From Phycomyces blakesleeanus NRRL 1555(-) (lineage: Eukaryota > Mucoromycota > Mucoromycetes > Mucorales > Phycomycetaceae), in NCBI RefSeq assembly GCF_001638985.1, contig NW_017265154.1:372001-436000 (forward strand): 64,000 bases of DNA, given 5' to 3'. Numbering within the stretch: position 1 is the stretch's first letter; every line of letters starts with the position of its first letter. Shown here piece by piece: positions 21,783-35,237 of the stretch. The notes below the pieces were generated by a model, which saw only the letters and a list, made by a program, of their open reading frames with translations, had not been told where the DNA came from and ran no database searches. Position numbers and translations under genes: made by a program.

Positions 21783-24331
21783 TTAATGCCTTTTTGATCG
21801 ATACGACTCAGCAACATTATGGGGATCTTCGGGAACGGGCCCAGTAGATTTTGGTCTGGTCTGATAATCAAAAGGTGTCTGCGTTTGACCATAATGAGGA
21901 TTTGATGGTGGCGGCAAAGGCTGGTTAGAATGAGAATAAACGTTCTGAAAAGTAGATGGCTGGCGACTAGCTGGAGGAGGCCTTTGTGGCTGTAAAAGTG
22001 GTTGTGCCATTGGCTGTATCTGTGGTTGTGCGTTGTTATAGATATCCCCTACAGAATTATAAATGCCATAATCCCCAGCCGGAATAGATGGTGTTGTCTG
22101 TGGTGGAGTATCCATATAGTACGTCCGTGGTGTAGGACGAGAAACAGGTGTCGCGTAGTGAGACCCGTTTGTGTACCCATACCCCGGGGTGCTCCCATTG
22201 TCGTGAATGGCCGTCGGTGTAGTGGTTCCAGACGAATAATAATAAAGTGACGACGCAGGCGTCTGCAATCCATTTGGGATCTCCTGTGCACCAGACAGAT
22301 CAAGGCCAACCATTGACGGAAGAGACGGCACGCGGTGGTTGGAATGTGTCACTGATGTAGCGGGCTGTTGTGGATGATGATGTTGTTGTAGTGGATGATG
22401 TTGTTGTTGTGGTTGCTGTTGTTGTAGTTGTGGCTGCTGTTGGTGTGGTTGTTGTAGTTGTGGCTGATGCTGCTGTGATTGTGATTGTGGTTGTGGCTGT
22501 TGCTGTGATTGCTGTTGTTGTTGCTGTTGCTGTTGCTGATGATGCGGTGGTGGATAAGGTGGTCGGGATGAATGTGATTTTTGGTAAGGTTGAGTAGGGG
22601 GAGGAGCGTATACAGGCTGAACCTTATATTCTGGTAAGATAGGTTGTACTCCATATGAATCATAGTGATTACGGTTCTGAGGGGCACTTGAAATCCGTGA
22701 AGGAGTTGCCTGTGGGTTATGGTAATGTGAATAAACATTATCAGCAGGTATGACCATAGGTTGAGATCCAGGTGTATGTTTTGCTGAGCCTGGTAAGCTA
22801 TTTGCAACTGGAGTGGTATTTGCAGTATATTGTAAGGGAGGCTGAAGAGGAGCATTTGAAGCATTTGCTCTATTATCATATAAAGGAGTTGACATTGGTT
22901 GCGTCTGTTGTATTTGTTGTATATGTTGTTGATTATGATGCTGCTGCTGTTGTTGATGCTGCTGTTGTTGTTGCTGTTGTTGTTGATGCTGCTGTTGCTG
23001 TTGTTGTTGATGCTGCTGTTGTTGCTGTTGTTGTTGCTGTTGTTGTTGCTGTTGTTGTTGCTGTTGTTGCTGCTGTTGTTGCTGCTGTTGTTGCTGTTGC
23101 TGTTGGGGTTGGGGTTGGGGTTGGGCTTGCTGTAGTTGAACTGGTTGCTGCTGTTGGGATATGTTAGATGTGGTTTGGATGTTTTGATTGCGATAGATTG
23201 GCTGCATGGGTATTCTCAAAGGCACACGAACAAGTGGTCGATTTAGTGGCTGGGTAGGGAATTGTGGTTGTTGCTCTTTAGATAATAAATAAAGGTATCT
23301 TTGACGATATTGATGTTCTGCTTCTTCTTGTTGCTGCTGCTGCTGTTGGACTGCCGCTGCTTCCTGTTGTGATGTTCCCCACGGTGCCGGGTCTTGTTGT
23401 TGTAACATTTCCAAACCCATACTCTTGAGAGTAGCCTCAATAACCTTTTGCCTCTGATGGTGTTCCTCGGCTTGGTTGAAACTTTGGATCTGGCTTCTGA
23501 AAACAAACAAGGCTGCCTTCCACCGCTCAAATTCCTCTTTGCGTACAAATAACCGGAACTTTAATACATCTAGAAACTCAAGTTCCATGATATTCAGATC
23601 AGTGACCTTCATGCCCGACACTTCAGCCCAGGTCTTGTTTGTAAAGGTATTGTCGTCGAGGAATTTATTTGCTAAAATATAAGCCATCAGCAACACTAAT
23701 CAACCAACAACCCAATTATTACCTAACATAAGCGCCACAGTAAATAACCTGTATTCTGATCCTTCAGCACCTTGAATACGGGGATTATTTTGGAGTAACA
23801 TCGCAATATACTTGAGTGAGAGCATAATAACAGACTCTGAGAGTTGGGTAGCGTGTAAGATCTGCAGGCATTATTGGGTTAAAGTCTGGCATTCTTGAAA
23901 TTTATTATTACCTGTCGACAAAACTTCCTAAACGCACTGCTGACTTCGTTTGCAATATTCGCGGTCTCTCGGCTGGAGTCCTGAGTAGGCTCTGGTTGTG
24001 TATCCCCACTTAATACCTTTGATTGATTATGAAGTGCCATGACAGATGGTCTGCGAGTATGCCACATCAGATACACCATCGTAGAGGCAAACTCGGCTAA
24101 TTCCTGTAAGGTAAGTGGGATGGTTGGCTGGAGATCGGTGGCATTAGGTAATGGCTCTGCCATGGGAGGCAAAGAGACGGAGGGAGTTGGATAGGCAGTG
24201 AGACCAGTAGGTTGAAGGATGGTTGAATTGATATTATACTGAGGATTCATTCCATTCTGTTGTTGACGTGGGAGGAGGTGCGAGCCTGATAGGCTATCTG
24301 CGGACTGATAATGAGATTTTTGTGGGTACAT
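21783..24331 (-). CDS. Clg1-like Pho85-type cyclin with long polyglutamine tail
   Basis: Three exons (24331-23912, 23861-23723, 23671-21783) encode about 815 residues. A cyclin box spans roughly residues 75-250: AEFASTMVYLMWH, SSAFRKFCRQ, SESVIMLSLKYIAMLL, then FLDDNTFTNKTWAEVSG and IMELEFLDVLKFRLFV. The NKTW/ELEFL pattern is that of fungal Pcl/Clg1 cyclins, which activate the Pho85 kinase. The remaining 550 residues are low-complexity, with a Q tract of about 40-50 residues broken by His near minus-strand 23100-22925, PQPQ repeats, and a second Q/H-rich region at about 22545-22375. This tail makes it far longer than yeast Clg1. Q-rich tails often serve in transcription or condensates; its role here is unknown. 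Confidence 0.8.
22375..23125. repeat. CAG/CAA trinucleotide repeat tracts within the cyclin gene
   Basis: Interrupted CTG/TTG triplets on the plus strand encode polyQ on the minus strand. The main block is 22925-23103 and a shorter Q/H/P block is 22375-22545. The edge at 23104-23125 is a perfect ttgggg-type repeat on the plus strand. Confidence 0.9.
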
Positions 24332-24514
24332 GACTTTAACAAGTGCTTCACTGAGCTGTCATTCACTGCTATGGAGAAGGAGCAGGTAATAAAGAGAGGA
24401 GAGTGTTGTGAGCGTTAGTGAGGCGCACAAGAGAATCCAAAATAATGGATAGGAAGGAAAGAATGGTAACTGATAGTTCCCGGAAGTTATAGAACCGCAA
24501 GAAAGATAGGCCTC

Positions 24515-24546
<32 letters not shown>

Positions 24547-27037
24547 CGTGTGTGCGTTTAGCTCACTCGGTGTCGACACATGAGAAATAAAGAACCGATG
24601 TCGGGATTACAAATATCTTTTTTATACCGAAAATACAAGGTAGGCACGCTCTTGGCCTCCAGCAACCGTCTGACGCTTTTTTATTTTTATTTTTTTATTT
24701 TTATTTTCGCTGAACATAGAAAAATCCTTGTCACGATGAACAATCAACGTGTTAAATAAGCCTTTTTAGGCTACTATAGACACACCTTCCAAAAATATAG
24801 CTAGCGCAGAAAAAAACTAATTTGGTCGCATATTTTTAACACAAATTACGCAAGAATACAGACTCGTGTAATCTTAATTAACGCACATTTTTAAGAAATA
24901 AATTAATAATACAGAAAAGTTTTTTTTTCTTTCTTTTTTCTATTGTTGTTGTTGTTGTTGTTGATTTTGATTATCAAGATTATATAATAAACAAGGCCAA
25001 GTATAGATTTCTTGATTTAAAGGTTGATAAAGCAAATAAAATAAAAAATAAAACTTCTCCTTGATAAAATCACATATTTACGATACTTACATGGACCTGA
25101 AGCCTCCTGAGACACTAAAGGTAGTGAAAGGAAAAAAAGTGGAATATATATATATTTTATGTAAGAATTGGAAAAAATTCCACGAGCAGATAAATAGCAT
25201 GTGGCACACAAGAAAAAAAAATCGTAAAGCAAATGGAACGTTTGTTCTTTTGAGCGTATGTGTGTGTGTGTGAGAGAGAAATAATTTAATGTATTGCATG
25301 CAGTCAATACCATGGCTATTTGACTTTGAACAGCCCAGGGTTCGATAAAAAAAAGGGAAGAAAGATGTAGAGGATTTATTATATGGTATTCAGGAGAAAT
25401 GATACACAAAGAAAAATAATATATAAAAGTCAACAAAGTCTACAATGACCACTTGATAACTTTCTCAGAAAATAATCTATCGGCTGTTTTGGAACAAGCT
25501 TTCCAGAGTCTTACAAAGAGTTCAGTGTCATTTATCAAGAAAGTGACAAGACACGGCTTTGTGACCAAAGAGTAAAATAAAGAGTGTTATTACTTTCAAA
25601 GAGGTTTTCATTTATTTGCGATTAAAGAAGAGATAGTCAGCAGGAGGTACAGTGGTAGATATAATTAGGTGCCATCAATATGAACCATATCAACTTTTTA
25701 TTTTTCTTTCGCAAAATAAAAACACTAGGCATTTCAGGACAGCATGAACACCTGAAGGGCGATGTTATTAATATTAATGGTACACCTACCCACATATCAA
25801 GGGATCTGTAGTTAATTAGTTTCAGGATTCTAACTTTTACAAATAAACCCACTCAATGTATTTCTACCTTTTCTTTTGTTTATTATTTTTTGCGCCTAAT
25901 TTTATTACACGTATGCGCAACTTTAAACCTATTGTTATATCATAGATCTTTTGAGAGGTGCTCTAAAAATATCTGCAAAAAGTGTACAGATTTTCTCCAA
26001 ATTGATGGAAGCCTACCTCTTTTTTTTTTTCTTTTTTTTTTCTTGACTTTGTGGTACCTAAATTTCAATCTTGCACTGATCTTTTTTCAGCATAGCGCTT
26101 GGGGCATAACACCGTGTCGGCGGATAATTTTTACTTGGCGCTGGGCTTCTTGTATTTGGCGTAGCAATCTACAATGTACCGGAATGCAGTAAAAGACTTC
26201 TATCCTTAGCCAGAGCATTGTATTTCGCTATTACTAATCTAGGAACTTTAAGATACACTTGATTATTCTCTGAAGCCTTTTTGAGTTCTACAGGTAAAGA
26301 ATTTTGGGCATAAACTTTTAATTTGTCTGATTTTATATATATATATATTTTATTTGTCTAAAAAGGTAAAGCAAAACATCTGAAATTTAATTTTTTATCC
26401 ATTCATTCATTCATTCAAACAAAAACAAAAACAAAAAAAAAACTACCAATGTCTGAACTCAAAATGGAAACACTGTATTAGCATTATTACTCTTATAAAA
26501 AGAGTGGCGCTCTTTCCGTCATTACTTGGCAGTTTCAATAGTGAAACAGCGTTGGATGAACTTGTTCCTTGTCAATCATGATGGGCTTGTGTCGACACCA
26601 GTATGAGCCACGTCATCCAAATCTAGCTTGCCAAGCAATACTGAGGCACTTTTCCTTAATATGGGCTGGTCACAAATTTCAAGCCAGAGAAGCCGGTCCA
26701 TCGATAAAGTTGAAAGCGAACAACAATAGTATATTTAAATACAAGCCAAGATATGGTAAAAGGAGAAGCGTCAATTTTTTCCCTTTAATATATATATTCA
26801 AGAATACTAAGAGACAAAGGCTTTTTGCTGCTGTTTTTGGAAATTTTGAGCTTTGAAAACGAAGTTCAAAACAAAACAAAAAAGCTCTACTAAATTGATT
26901 GATCAAATTATATCTTTAATTATAGAAAAGAAAAAAGATAAACCTATAAGAAATATGATTATTGGTTGTCTAATAAATAATCAAAATATTAGCTCTCTAA
27001 AGAGGCATTCTTCCAATGCAAAACTTGGTTTGAACGA

Positions 27038-27076
<39 letters not shown>

Positions 27077-28002
27077 CTTGTTTAGCCTGGATTTCATGAT
27101 GGTACTGATCTGTTTATATGTTAGACAATTATCTGAAAATTGCCTCTCATATAACCATATTGAACCAACTCAAAAGGTACAAATGTTTGCACAGGGGAAA
27201 ATACAATAGTCTTAAACTAATTATAAAGAAACAAAGGTTCAAGTTTATAGGCAGCATCAACTAAATAACTTTTATAGAAGAGGTCAGAACGTGTAAAAAT
27301 AATTTTCAATAAACCATAAAACATGTTTAAATATTACCATTTGTACTAATCGTTTATCAAGCAAGCTACAGACTGATACTCGTGTTGAGATTGTCCTATT
27401 TCTTATTTCTTATTAATATAATAAAAAACGATGGTATATTACATAATAGTAGCCTTTAATCTGGTGCATTAAAGTATAGTAAACGAATCACTTTCAATGA
27501 AAGTCAATCCTAAGTGAAGATTTCTTATTCATTCTATTATTTAAACTATGTTTTCAAATAAAAGTTTGAACTTTTCTAATTGACCACCCCCCTCTTTCCC
27601 CCACACATACACTTAATTTTCCAATAACTAGCATCTGAGTTTGTAATACTAATAGTTTTCTGCACATAATGAAAATGGACACATTAATGCTCACATATAG
27701 ATATCTAGATAAATGAAATATTTTCCTTTTCTTTTGGTATCTCCTTTGGAAGAGATTATATAGGTAATTTGGGCATATATATATAAGTCATAATCAATAT
27801 AGGAGCCAAACAGAATATATATAAGAGACCTGAAGCCAAGTCTGACGTCTGAGCGGAGTCCCAATATTAATCTTTAGGAATTATGGACAATCAGAGCTTG
27901 AATTTTTTTTTTATTAAAAAATTGGTATAATTTTTTACCGATTTTTACTGCACAAACCTTTAACAATTGACAGTCGCTGCTGGATTTGGCTTTCTAGCTA
28001 CC
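24332..28002. other. long divergent intergenic region with simple repeats
   Basis: About 3.7 kb between the cyclin start and SMC6. It contains a TG-rich microsatellite (24514-24556), TTG repeats (about 24942-24963), an AT dinucleotide run (27041-27071) and many polyT/polyA tracts. Sections at 26090-26170 and 26560-26730 are less AT-rich and may be relics of mobile DNA, but no protein frame could be recognised. No gene supported. Confidence 0.6.
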
Positions 28003-29668
28003 ATGTCTACTTCAACGAAGCGCAAGGCCAACGATGACTCACCCGAGGCTTTGGCTTCTGTAATATACAATACAAGCTCTTTGAATAACCATAAAACTCT
28101 AAAAAATAAAATAACAACAAAATGGATACCCAGAAAGCATTTTACCCATGTAGTCTTAAATTTGACAGGAATTCAAAAGAACAAGGACGATCGCAGAAAC
28201 AGAATTCGAATCCGATTCCGATGATCAGACTTCTGAAGACGAGCAAGAGACCCAAAGCCCAATTTACCCTCAAAATAAAACAGTAATCATCAAGAATCAT
28301 AATCAATTTCAGCATTGTACACCACACTTATGCTTCTACTACGCTATCTTAATATAGCGAATCAACGAGTTCGGGACTATCGCACGCGTAGAAGTAAAGG
28401 ATTTTATGTGTCATGCGCATCTTAAGGTCGATTTCGGACCCAAGATCAATTTTGTTATTGGCCATAATGGAAGTATGTAAATGTCTCTATTTATCTATTC
28501 AATTCTTAAAAATCGAGAAAGGCTGAACAAAAGAAACAAAACGTTACAATAGGTGGAAAGAGTGCGATTTTAACAGCACTTACTATTGCCTTGGGTGCAA
28601 AGGCTACATCCACAAACAGAGGAAAAAGACTAAATTCGTTTATCCGTGAAGGTGAAGAGTGAGTATATTAGAAACCTAAGCTAAACAAACTTACAATGTT
28701 ATCTTTTTCTCCCCTCTTTTGTGTGTATGTGTATGTGTATGTGTGTGTATATAGCTCTGCTATTGTTATCGTTCACTTGACAAACAAGGGTCCTGATGCG
28801 TACAAGCCGGATGTATATGGAGATACTATCCAAGTGGAGCGAAAAATATCGAAAGATGGAGTTGGATACTACAAGATAAAAAACAGTAGCGGAAAAATAA
28901 TCTCGACAAAGAAAGAGGAGCTTACAGCAATTTGCGATTACATGTCAATACAAGTAGATAATCCTCTTACTATTCTAAGCCAAGATAATGCAAGACAGTT
29001 CTTGAATTCAAGCACACCACACGACAAGTATAGAGTAAGCAGTTGATCTCATGCACTTATAGGATTACCCTTTCTCACATTTCATCATCACAGCTTTTTA
29101 TGAGAGCGACTCTCCTGTCATCACTTATGGAAGATTATGATGTGGTACGCGAGAGTATTGACACCACAAGAACTATAGTGGAGCGGAAGAAACAATGCCT
29201 ACCGGATCTTCAGAAGAAGGCTTTAGAAGCCGAGGCCCGATATAAAGGAATGATCGAAGCACGAGAGATCGATGATAAGATTGACAACCTCAACAACGAA
29301 ATTGTCTGGGCTCAAATTATTGCAAAAGAAAAACAAGCAGAAAAGACTAAGATGAACTTGGGAGAGATAGAGAGAAAAGCTGAAAGGTCAAAAGAAGAAG
29401 CCACGAACAGAAAGGTTTGTATTCAAGTCTTCGACTAAAAGTTAAATGTCTTAACCTCTTCTTGTCTTATTTTTCACAGCTTAAAATAGAGCAGCTTGAA
29501 CAAGAGATGGCACAAAAGAGAGAAGAGATAACTGGATTTAAACAAACATACGAACCTAACAATAACGAAAAGCAAAGAGTCAGAAAAGATATCATTGACC
29601 AGGAATCCAAATTACGCGAACTTGGCGTAAGTCCCTTGACTAAAGCTTTGTTTATATGAGAGCTATTA

Positions 29669-29700
<32 letters not shown>

Positions 29701-32700
29701 TATCATAAAATCAGGCAGATATTCGTGAAATCAACGAAAACGTCAAACAAGCTAGAATTCGTATAAACAAGTGCGATAGAGACATTGCGGCTGAAACCGC
29801 TAAAATCGAGTCAGTGAATAAACCCAAAAAAGAGGCTACTGCTGCTAAACTTGCAGATCTTGAGGCTAAAGAGATAAAACTGGTGCAGAGAGGAAAGGAG
29901 CTCCATGAAGAGAAAACTCAAATAGAACAGCGACTACGTGAGGCAAAGGAAAGGTACAGACCTATGGATTATCAAGTCAGGAGTGCTGAAAAAGAAGTCG
30001 AGAATGCAAGACATCTTCACAAAGAACTGGTTGCTCAGAAGGCCGATAAACTCAGGGCATTCGGCCACGCTATGCCAGAGGTTGTCAGTGATATAAAAAG
30101 GGAGTCAAGATGGTCAGGTCGACAACCTGTTGGCCCATTTGGTGCATATCTACAGCTTATGCATCCCCAATACGCTCCTGTTCTAGAGATCATTTTGGGT
30201 AAAATTCTGAATGCTTTTGTCGTCGAGAATTTCAATGACAGAAACATGTTGACCAAGATTCTGACTCGCCGCAATATGTAAAGTTTTCATTGACAAAGCA
30301 AAACAAAAAATATAGCATTAAATAAACTAACATTATATACATATTGATTTATTACGTTTAGGAGTCATGTTTCTATCTACGTAGCAGAGTATGATATTTT
30401 CTCATATTCGCACGAGGAACCTGATGAACAATATCTTACTGTTGTTCGTGGCATCAAGGTTAGTTGTCTATTAGATGATAAAGACCATATGAAGCTTACT
30501 GTAGTATTTTATACTATTGTTATTATCAGTTTGAGAACGAATGGGTCAAACGTCAAATGATTATTGCAAATAACATTGAAAAAACTTTACTCATGGATGA
30601 TCGACGGGAAGCAGACAAAGTGATGTATAATCCTCCTCGAAATGTAAATATTTGTTTCACAAAGGACTGTCAAAGTGTTGGTGCCCGCTCGGGTATGCGT
30701 ACAGAATCACTGCAACAATATAAAGGGCCACCTCGTTTCAAAAAAGATGTCGGGTCAGAGATTGTGTAAGTTTACAACCGGTAGTAAGCTTCACTGATGA
30801 ACATTTACTTGTGTATGTAGTAAGGCTCGGGAGGATGGTATTAAGTTTGCTGCGAGAGCTGCAGAACTTAAAACCGAGCAAAACGCACTTAGACAAGAGA
30901 TCCAGGGCATTGAGGCATCATTATCGGAAATTGAGGTACAATCGACTAATAAGTGCAATACACGTATACTAATCGAAATCCTGTAGAATGCTGAATATGC
31001 TAACGAAGGTGCAAAAGTCAAGGTTTCCCGAGAAATAGCTCGTCTAAAAGAGGAGGAAATCGACGAAGGGCCTCAAAATATAGATGCTTACGTCCAGGAA
31101 AAAGAGGTAGAATGTGTATAATAATGTGCATATGTTAATTGTAATATTAAACATTGTACGAGGGAACTAAATAGAACTGTGAAAACCAAGTCAAACTGTG
31201 GGCTGGCCAGTTCTCTGTCTGCAAAAAGGTTGAGAAAGAAACCAAAGAAGTTCTTAGTACACTCCAGGCTCAACTTGACGAGATTGAGAAAGGAGAAAGT
31301 GAGGCATCTAGACGCCTTTATGACTTACAGGTATGTAATTTCAATGCTACAACCATTTATATTGCCAGTATTAACTGTTTTTATAGGAAGATTTGGACAA
31401 ACTTGATAACTTGCGATTAAATGAAAGGCGCGTCTTAAAATCAGTGGAAGATTACATTATTCAACTGATTGATAAAATAGAAAATGAGAAGAAGAGACTT
31501 GAAGACCTTGAATCAACCTGCAAGGTATGGAATTGAGTCTGGGGATAATGTATACTCCTATATTTCTGTCTCTTATGTGGTTTGCCCGAAGGAATGGATC
31601 TCGCAAGCAATAGTAGATTACCCGAATCGTGTCGAGACTACTGAATCTCTTGAATCTTTACAACGGAAGATTGCACATCTCGATGAAGCTCGCCGTAGAA
31701 AGGAAGAAGAGTAAGGACTTTATTTTATTTAATTAATGTAAGATTCTTTCACTCACAGAAAAAAAAATTAGGGTTGGAGCAACATTGGAAGAAGTTGAAA
31801 GCGAAGCAAAGGATACCCTAACTGCTTGGCACGATGCTAAAGTCTCTATAAAGCGAATCGATGAACTTATCAAGGTAAATTTGAATAATAACGATAATAA
31901 AAAAAAAGATAGACTTATGTGTTAACCATTTATTTGTGGCGTTTAATTTGAATGAAAAAGAAAATGAATACAGCTCTCAAGGATCGTATGAAGAACTGGG
32001 ATGACTTTTATATGTATATAACTTTAGCTGCAAAGGGTCATTTTGCATACTACTTACACAAGAGAGGAGACACTGGTCAATTACGATTCGATCAAAAGAA
32101 GGAGACCCTTGAAATCAAAGTAATTGATAAAAAATATTTGAAGATATTATTATTAAGAATTACTTGAAAATTATACAGGTATCTACAGGTGACCAAGTTA
32201 GAAAGGGGTCAAAACGACAAAAGGATTCTAGATCTTTGTCTGGTGGTGAGAAATCATTTTCGCAGATCAGTCTTTTATTGGCTCTTTGGCAAGGAATTTC
32301 TTCACCGATTATTTGGTAAATATTTTGAATCTATTTAGTTATTTATTCATTGTTAGATTTTTTTAAAAAAAAAGAAAGAAAATAAGAAGCAAACTAATAC
32401 TTCTTTAATAGTCTTGACGAGTTTGATGTGTACATGGATGCTGTTAACCGTAAACAGAGTATGAAGATGATTGTGAGTATATATACATATTGGTAATATA
32501 ATTATGATTTGCCATTGACTAATTAATTTGGACTTAGATCGACTCGGCAAGTGATAACAGCTCTCAATACATTCTTATCACACCACAAGGTACAGTTACT
32601 GATAAATTTACTCCCAATAATACGCATATTGTTAACTCTGAATTTTACTTTAGACGCAAGTAATATGACACCGGGACCTTTTGTAACTGTTCACAGACTA

Positions 32701-32724
32701 GCAGATCCAAAGCGCGATAATTAA
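28003..32724 (+). CDS. SMC6: SMC6, structural maintenance of chromosomes protein 6
   Basis: Twenty-one exons in agreeing phase (first 28003-28059, 28169-28282, 28358-28472, 28553-28658, 28755-29034; last 32179-32315, 32412-32472, 32538-32589, 32654-32724) encode about 1088 residues. SMC6 pairs with SMC5 in the Smc5/6 complex that handles recombination intermediates and replication stress and has SUMO-ligase partners. The head is clear: RVEVKDFMCHAHLKVDF, Walker A GHNGSGKSA (exons 3-4), Q-loop region LTILSQDNARQFLN, signature LSGGEKSFSQISLL, and Walker B WCLDEFDVYMD. Between them lie two long coiled coils rich in Glu/Lys and a hinge-like segment around FVVENFNDRNMLTKILTRR. The acidic Ser-rich N-terminus is typical. 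The ATG at 28003 is preferred over one at 27967 because its context and length fit better. Confidence 0.95.
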
Positions 32725-33425
32725 ATAGTGTAGGGAACCAAATATGAAAACAACAAAGCTATAGGATCTTATATCCCGTTACCGAAAGGAACTGTATAGA
32801 CTTGTAAATTGCAATTTAATAAAACAGACAAACAAACAAACAAACAAACAAGAAAGTCTTTTCTACTGTAAAAGTATATTTATGTTTGATATCTGAGAGA
32901 GCTGGCTGCGGTTTAACTAGAATTAGTTTCAGAGATAACTTGCCAGCCATACAGCCGTAGTAATATCGATTCCTATCACAGGTAAACTTGTATTCTCGCA
33001 CGTCTTTTCTTTCATTTTTATTCGATATTTTTCTCTACAGGTATAGTTTATGTAATAAGCACTAATCTTTCCCTACACAACTACACATCTCTTGTGCTCT
33101 TGTATTGGTATACACAAGGAGGCTGTATAGGGAAATTTGACTATAGAAGCATTAGATATTTGGTCACATGAGCACTTTGAAGACTGTCATACGGAAACAA
33201 TTCCTTCGTTTACCTAAATGCATCAATTATAACCAACAAAACCCTTTCACTAGGGTTTTCAAAATAAAAAGAAAAGAAAAAAAATACCCTTTCGGCTGGT
33301 CAAACTTATTACGGCACAAAACTCAGCGATTGCACGTATTTTTATTTTATTTTACTACAAATACTTGAGTATATCTTTATTTTGCAAGCCACACCTTTTA
33401 TAGAAGTTTCTCAACATTTGCCTTC
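32725..33425. other. intergenic region
   Basis: SMC6 3' region and F-box gene promoter, about 700 bp. It contains a short aaac repeat run at about 32825-32850. No gene seen. Confidence 0.6.
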
Positions 33426-35237
33426 ATGACACCATTCATAATACCCTTTGACATTTTGTGCGAGATTTCCAAGGTTCTTGGACCCGAAGATATAGGAGGA
33501 TGCTCTTTGGTTTGCAGAGAATGGAATACAGTGTTCATAAAGATATTATGGAATAGCCTCACGATCAGGGATGAACCTCATCTTAAAGCTTTATGCGAAA
33601 TTGTATCCACACCACTTGGACAAAAAAAGAAGTACAATTATGTCCAGGGTATTTCATTTTCGAACGATGTTCAGGTCGATGAAGATCAACTAAAGACCCT
33701 TCAAAAGGCATTTTCTTGCTTGGACGATCTTTCAATTGGTTACGAAAGTCTCTCAAAAATAAACTTGGGAACAAATAGCGATTGGGACCATTGGAAATCC
33801 CTGAGGACTCTGGAACTTACAGTGTACACTGGAACTGACGGAAAAGACATTGCAGAATTTGTTTCTATCCTACCCCACCTACCTTCAATCGAAGATTTAT
33901 TTTATCAGCGAACGAACGGGTGTGGGCGTATGTGCCTTGGCGACTTTGAAAAGATACACGCCCATCTACCTCACTTAAAAGAACTTCATATTGGTACCGA
34001 GCTCTCAGAAATTTCAGATAACGAGATTAGTATTCTCGAAACACACACACCGACACATTCTATGAAAGAGGTGTCACTTAATGTTGACCCTGTTGATCTT
34101 CGATGGATATTCTACTTTGGAAGCAAGTATCCCTCCTTAACCAGATTCATCTGGAAAGATAAACCAGATAGTGGAAGTCCAAATATTCACATGGACGAAA
34201 CGTTGGGCTTGTTTCGAAGAAACCCAAAAGTGTATTTCTCGAATTTACAGTATGTTATGCTCAGGGGTAATTCGGACAATCATGCACTTCACACCCTATT
34301 CATGTTCCTTCTCAAACAACTTCAGTCTCCATTTACCGAATTCAACTATATAGCCGGTGGTGAACCATCTTTTGATATTCAAGGGATATTTATGAGTGAG
34401 ATTTTATCACGTTTGCCAGACACCGTCGATACTATTGAGTTAGACCTCGAAGACCATCCAGAAAATCCTGTAGTTCTCTTAAACGGGCTTGGTGAATGTC
34501 CTGCTCTGGTTAGCTTAGACATAACAGCCCAAAATATTACATTTGATGTGGATATGCTGTTAGATTGTTGTCAGGCATTGAAATACGTAACTCTTACATG
34601 CGACCTTTCAATCAGCCCAGAAGCCTCCTTAGTTGGTGCCACACATTGCTTAGAGTCTGTTTACTTTCAGATATCTAGGATAAGCTCAGCTGTCTTGAGT
34701 CGTATATCAAGTCGTTGCAAAAATCTTGGGCGTATAACAATGCATGCAACAAGAGTAGAATGTAATCCATTCTTAACAAATGGATCCGCACTTCTCGATA
34801 TGGCAGGATCACATTTAAATACTTTTGCTATCGGAGGAGCAAAGTTTTATGCCCCAATAAACGATTCTGGAGAATCTATCAGGATTCACTTGATTGCAGT
34901 TACTCAATCAGATCAAGCTTCGTCAGACAAAAATCATAAGAGGCGAAGATTATCTAATGGTCAGTCATCTAGAGGAATTGCCGAGGTAAAATGGTTTCAT
35001 TTGGCAAGATTTTCTGAATCATGCAAAACCCAATGCACCATATGGGAGCTAAACGAAACCGAGGTTAAATATACCGAGAATTACTTTAAATCGTTTAAAG
35101 CAGAGCAAGAACAATACGTCGAAGGCCCAAATAATCCAAGTGGATTAGATTATTTACGAAAAGAGGATTGGAAAGAGGATCTAGGCCGTGGATACCTGGA
35201 TTTAAGAGTAGCATCGATCAGAATTACGCAACTTTAG
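33426..35237 (+). CDS. F-box protein with leucine-rich-repeat-like body
   Basis: An intronless 603-residue frame. Residues 1-50 form an F-box (IPFDILCEISKVLGPEDIGG, then CSLVCREWNTVF and ILWNSLTI), which docks on Skp1 in an SCF ubiquitin ligase. The rest repeats short hydrophobic patterns such as LRTLELTVY, LPHLKELHIG and CPALVSLDI spaced about 25-30 residues, consistent with leucine-rich repeats that would recognise the substrate. A basic RRRLSNG stretch near residue 510 may be a loop or nuclear signal. Intronless F-box/LRR genes form large families in Mucoromycota. The target is unknown. Confidence 0.82.
   Translation: MTPFIIPFDILCEISKVLGPEDIGGCSLVCREWNTVFIKILWNSLTIRDEPHLKALCEIVSTPLGQKKKYNYVQGISFSNDVQVDEDQLKTLQKAFSCLDDLSIGYESLSKINLGTNSDWDHWKSLRTLELTVYTGTDGKDIAEFVSILPHLPSIEDLFYQRTNGCGRMCLGDFEKIHAHLPHLKELHIGTELSEISDNEISILETHTPTHSMKEVSLNVDPVDLRWIFYFGSKYPSLTRFIWKDKPDSGSPNIHMDETLGLFRRNPKVYFSNLQYVMLRGNSDNHALHTLFMFLLKQLQSPFTEFNYIAGGEPSFDIQGIFMSEILSRLPDTVDTIELDLEDHPENPVVLLNGLGECPALVSLDITAQNITFDVDMLLDCCQALKYVTLTCDLSISPEASLVGATHCLESVYFQISRISSAVLSRISSRCKNLGRITMHATRVECNPFLTNGSALLDMAGSHLNTFAIGGAKFYAPINDSGESIRIHLIAVTQSDQASSDKNHKRRRLSNGQSSRGIAEVKWFHLARFSESCKTQCTIWELNETEVKYTENYFKSFKAEQEQYVEGPNNPSGLDYLRKEDWKEDLGRGYLDLRVASIRITQL

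Noticed and set aside
22772..23167. Plus-strand Val/Ala/Leu-repeat ORFs
   Set aside because: Antisense reading of the polyglutamine codons of the cyclin gene.
25330..25345. ggttcga string recalling a tRNA B box
   Set aside because: No A box or cloverleaf could be built around it. No tRNA or rRNA gene was found anywhere in the window.
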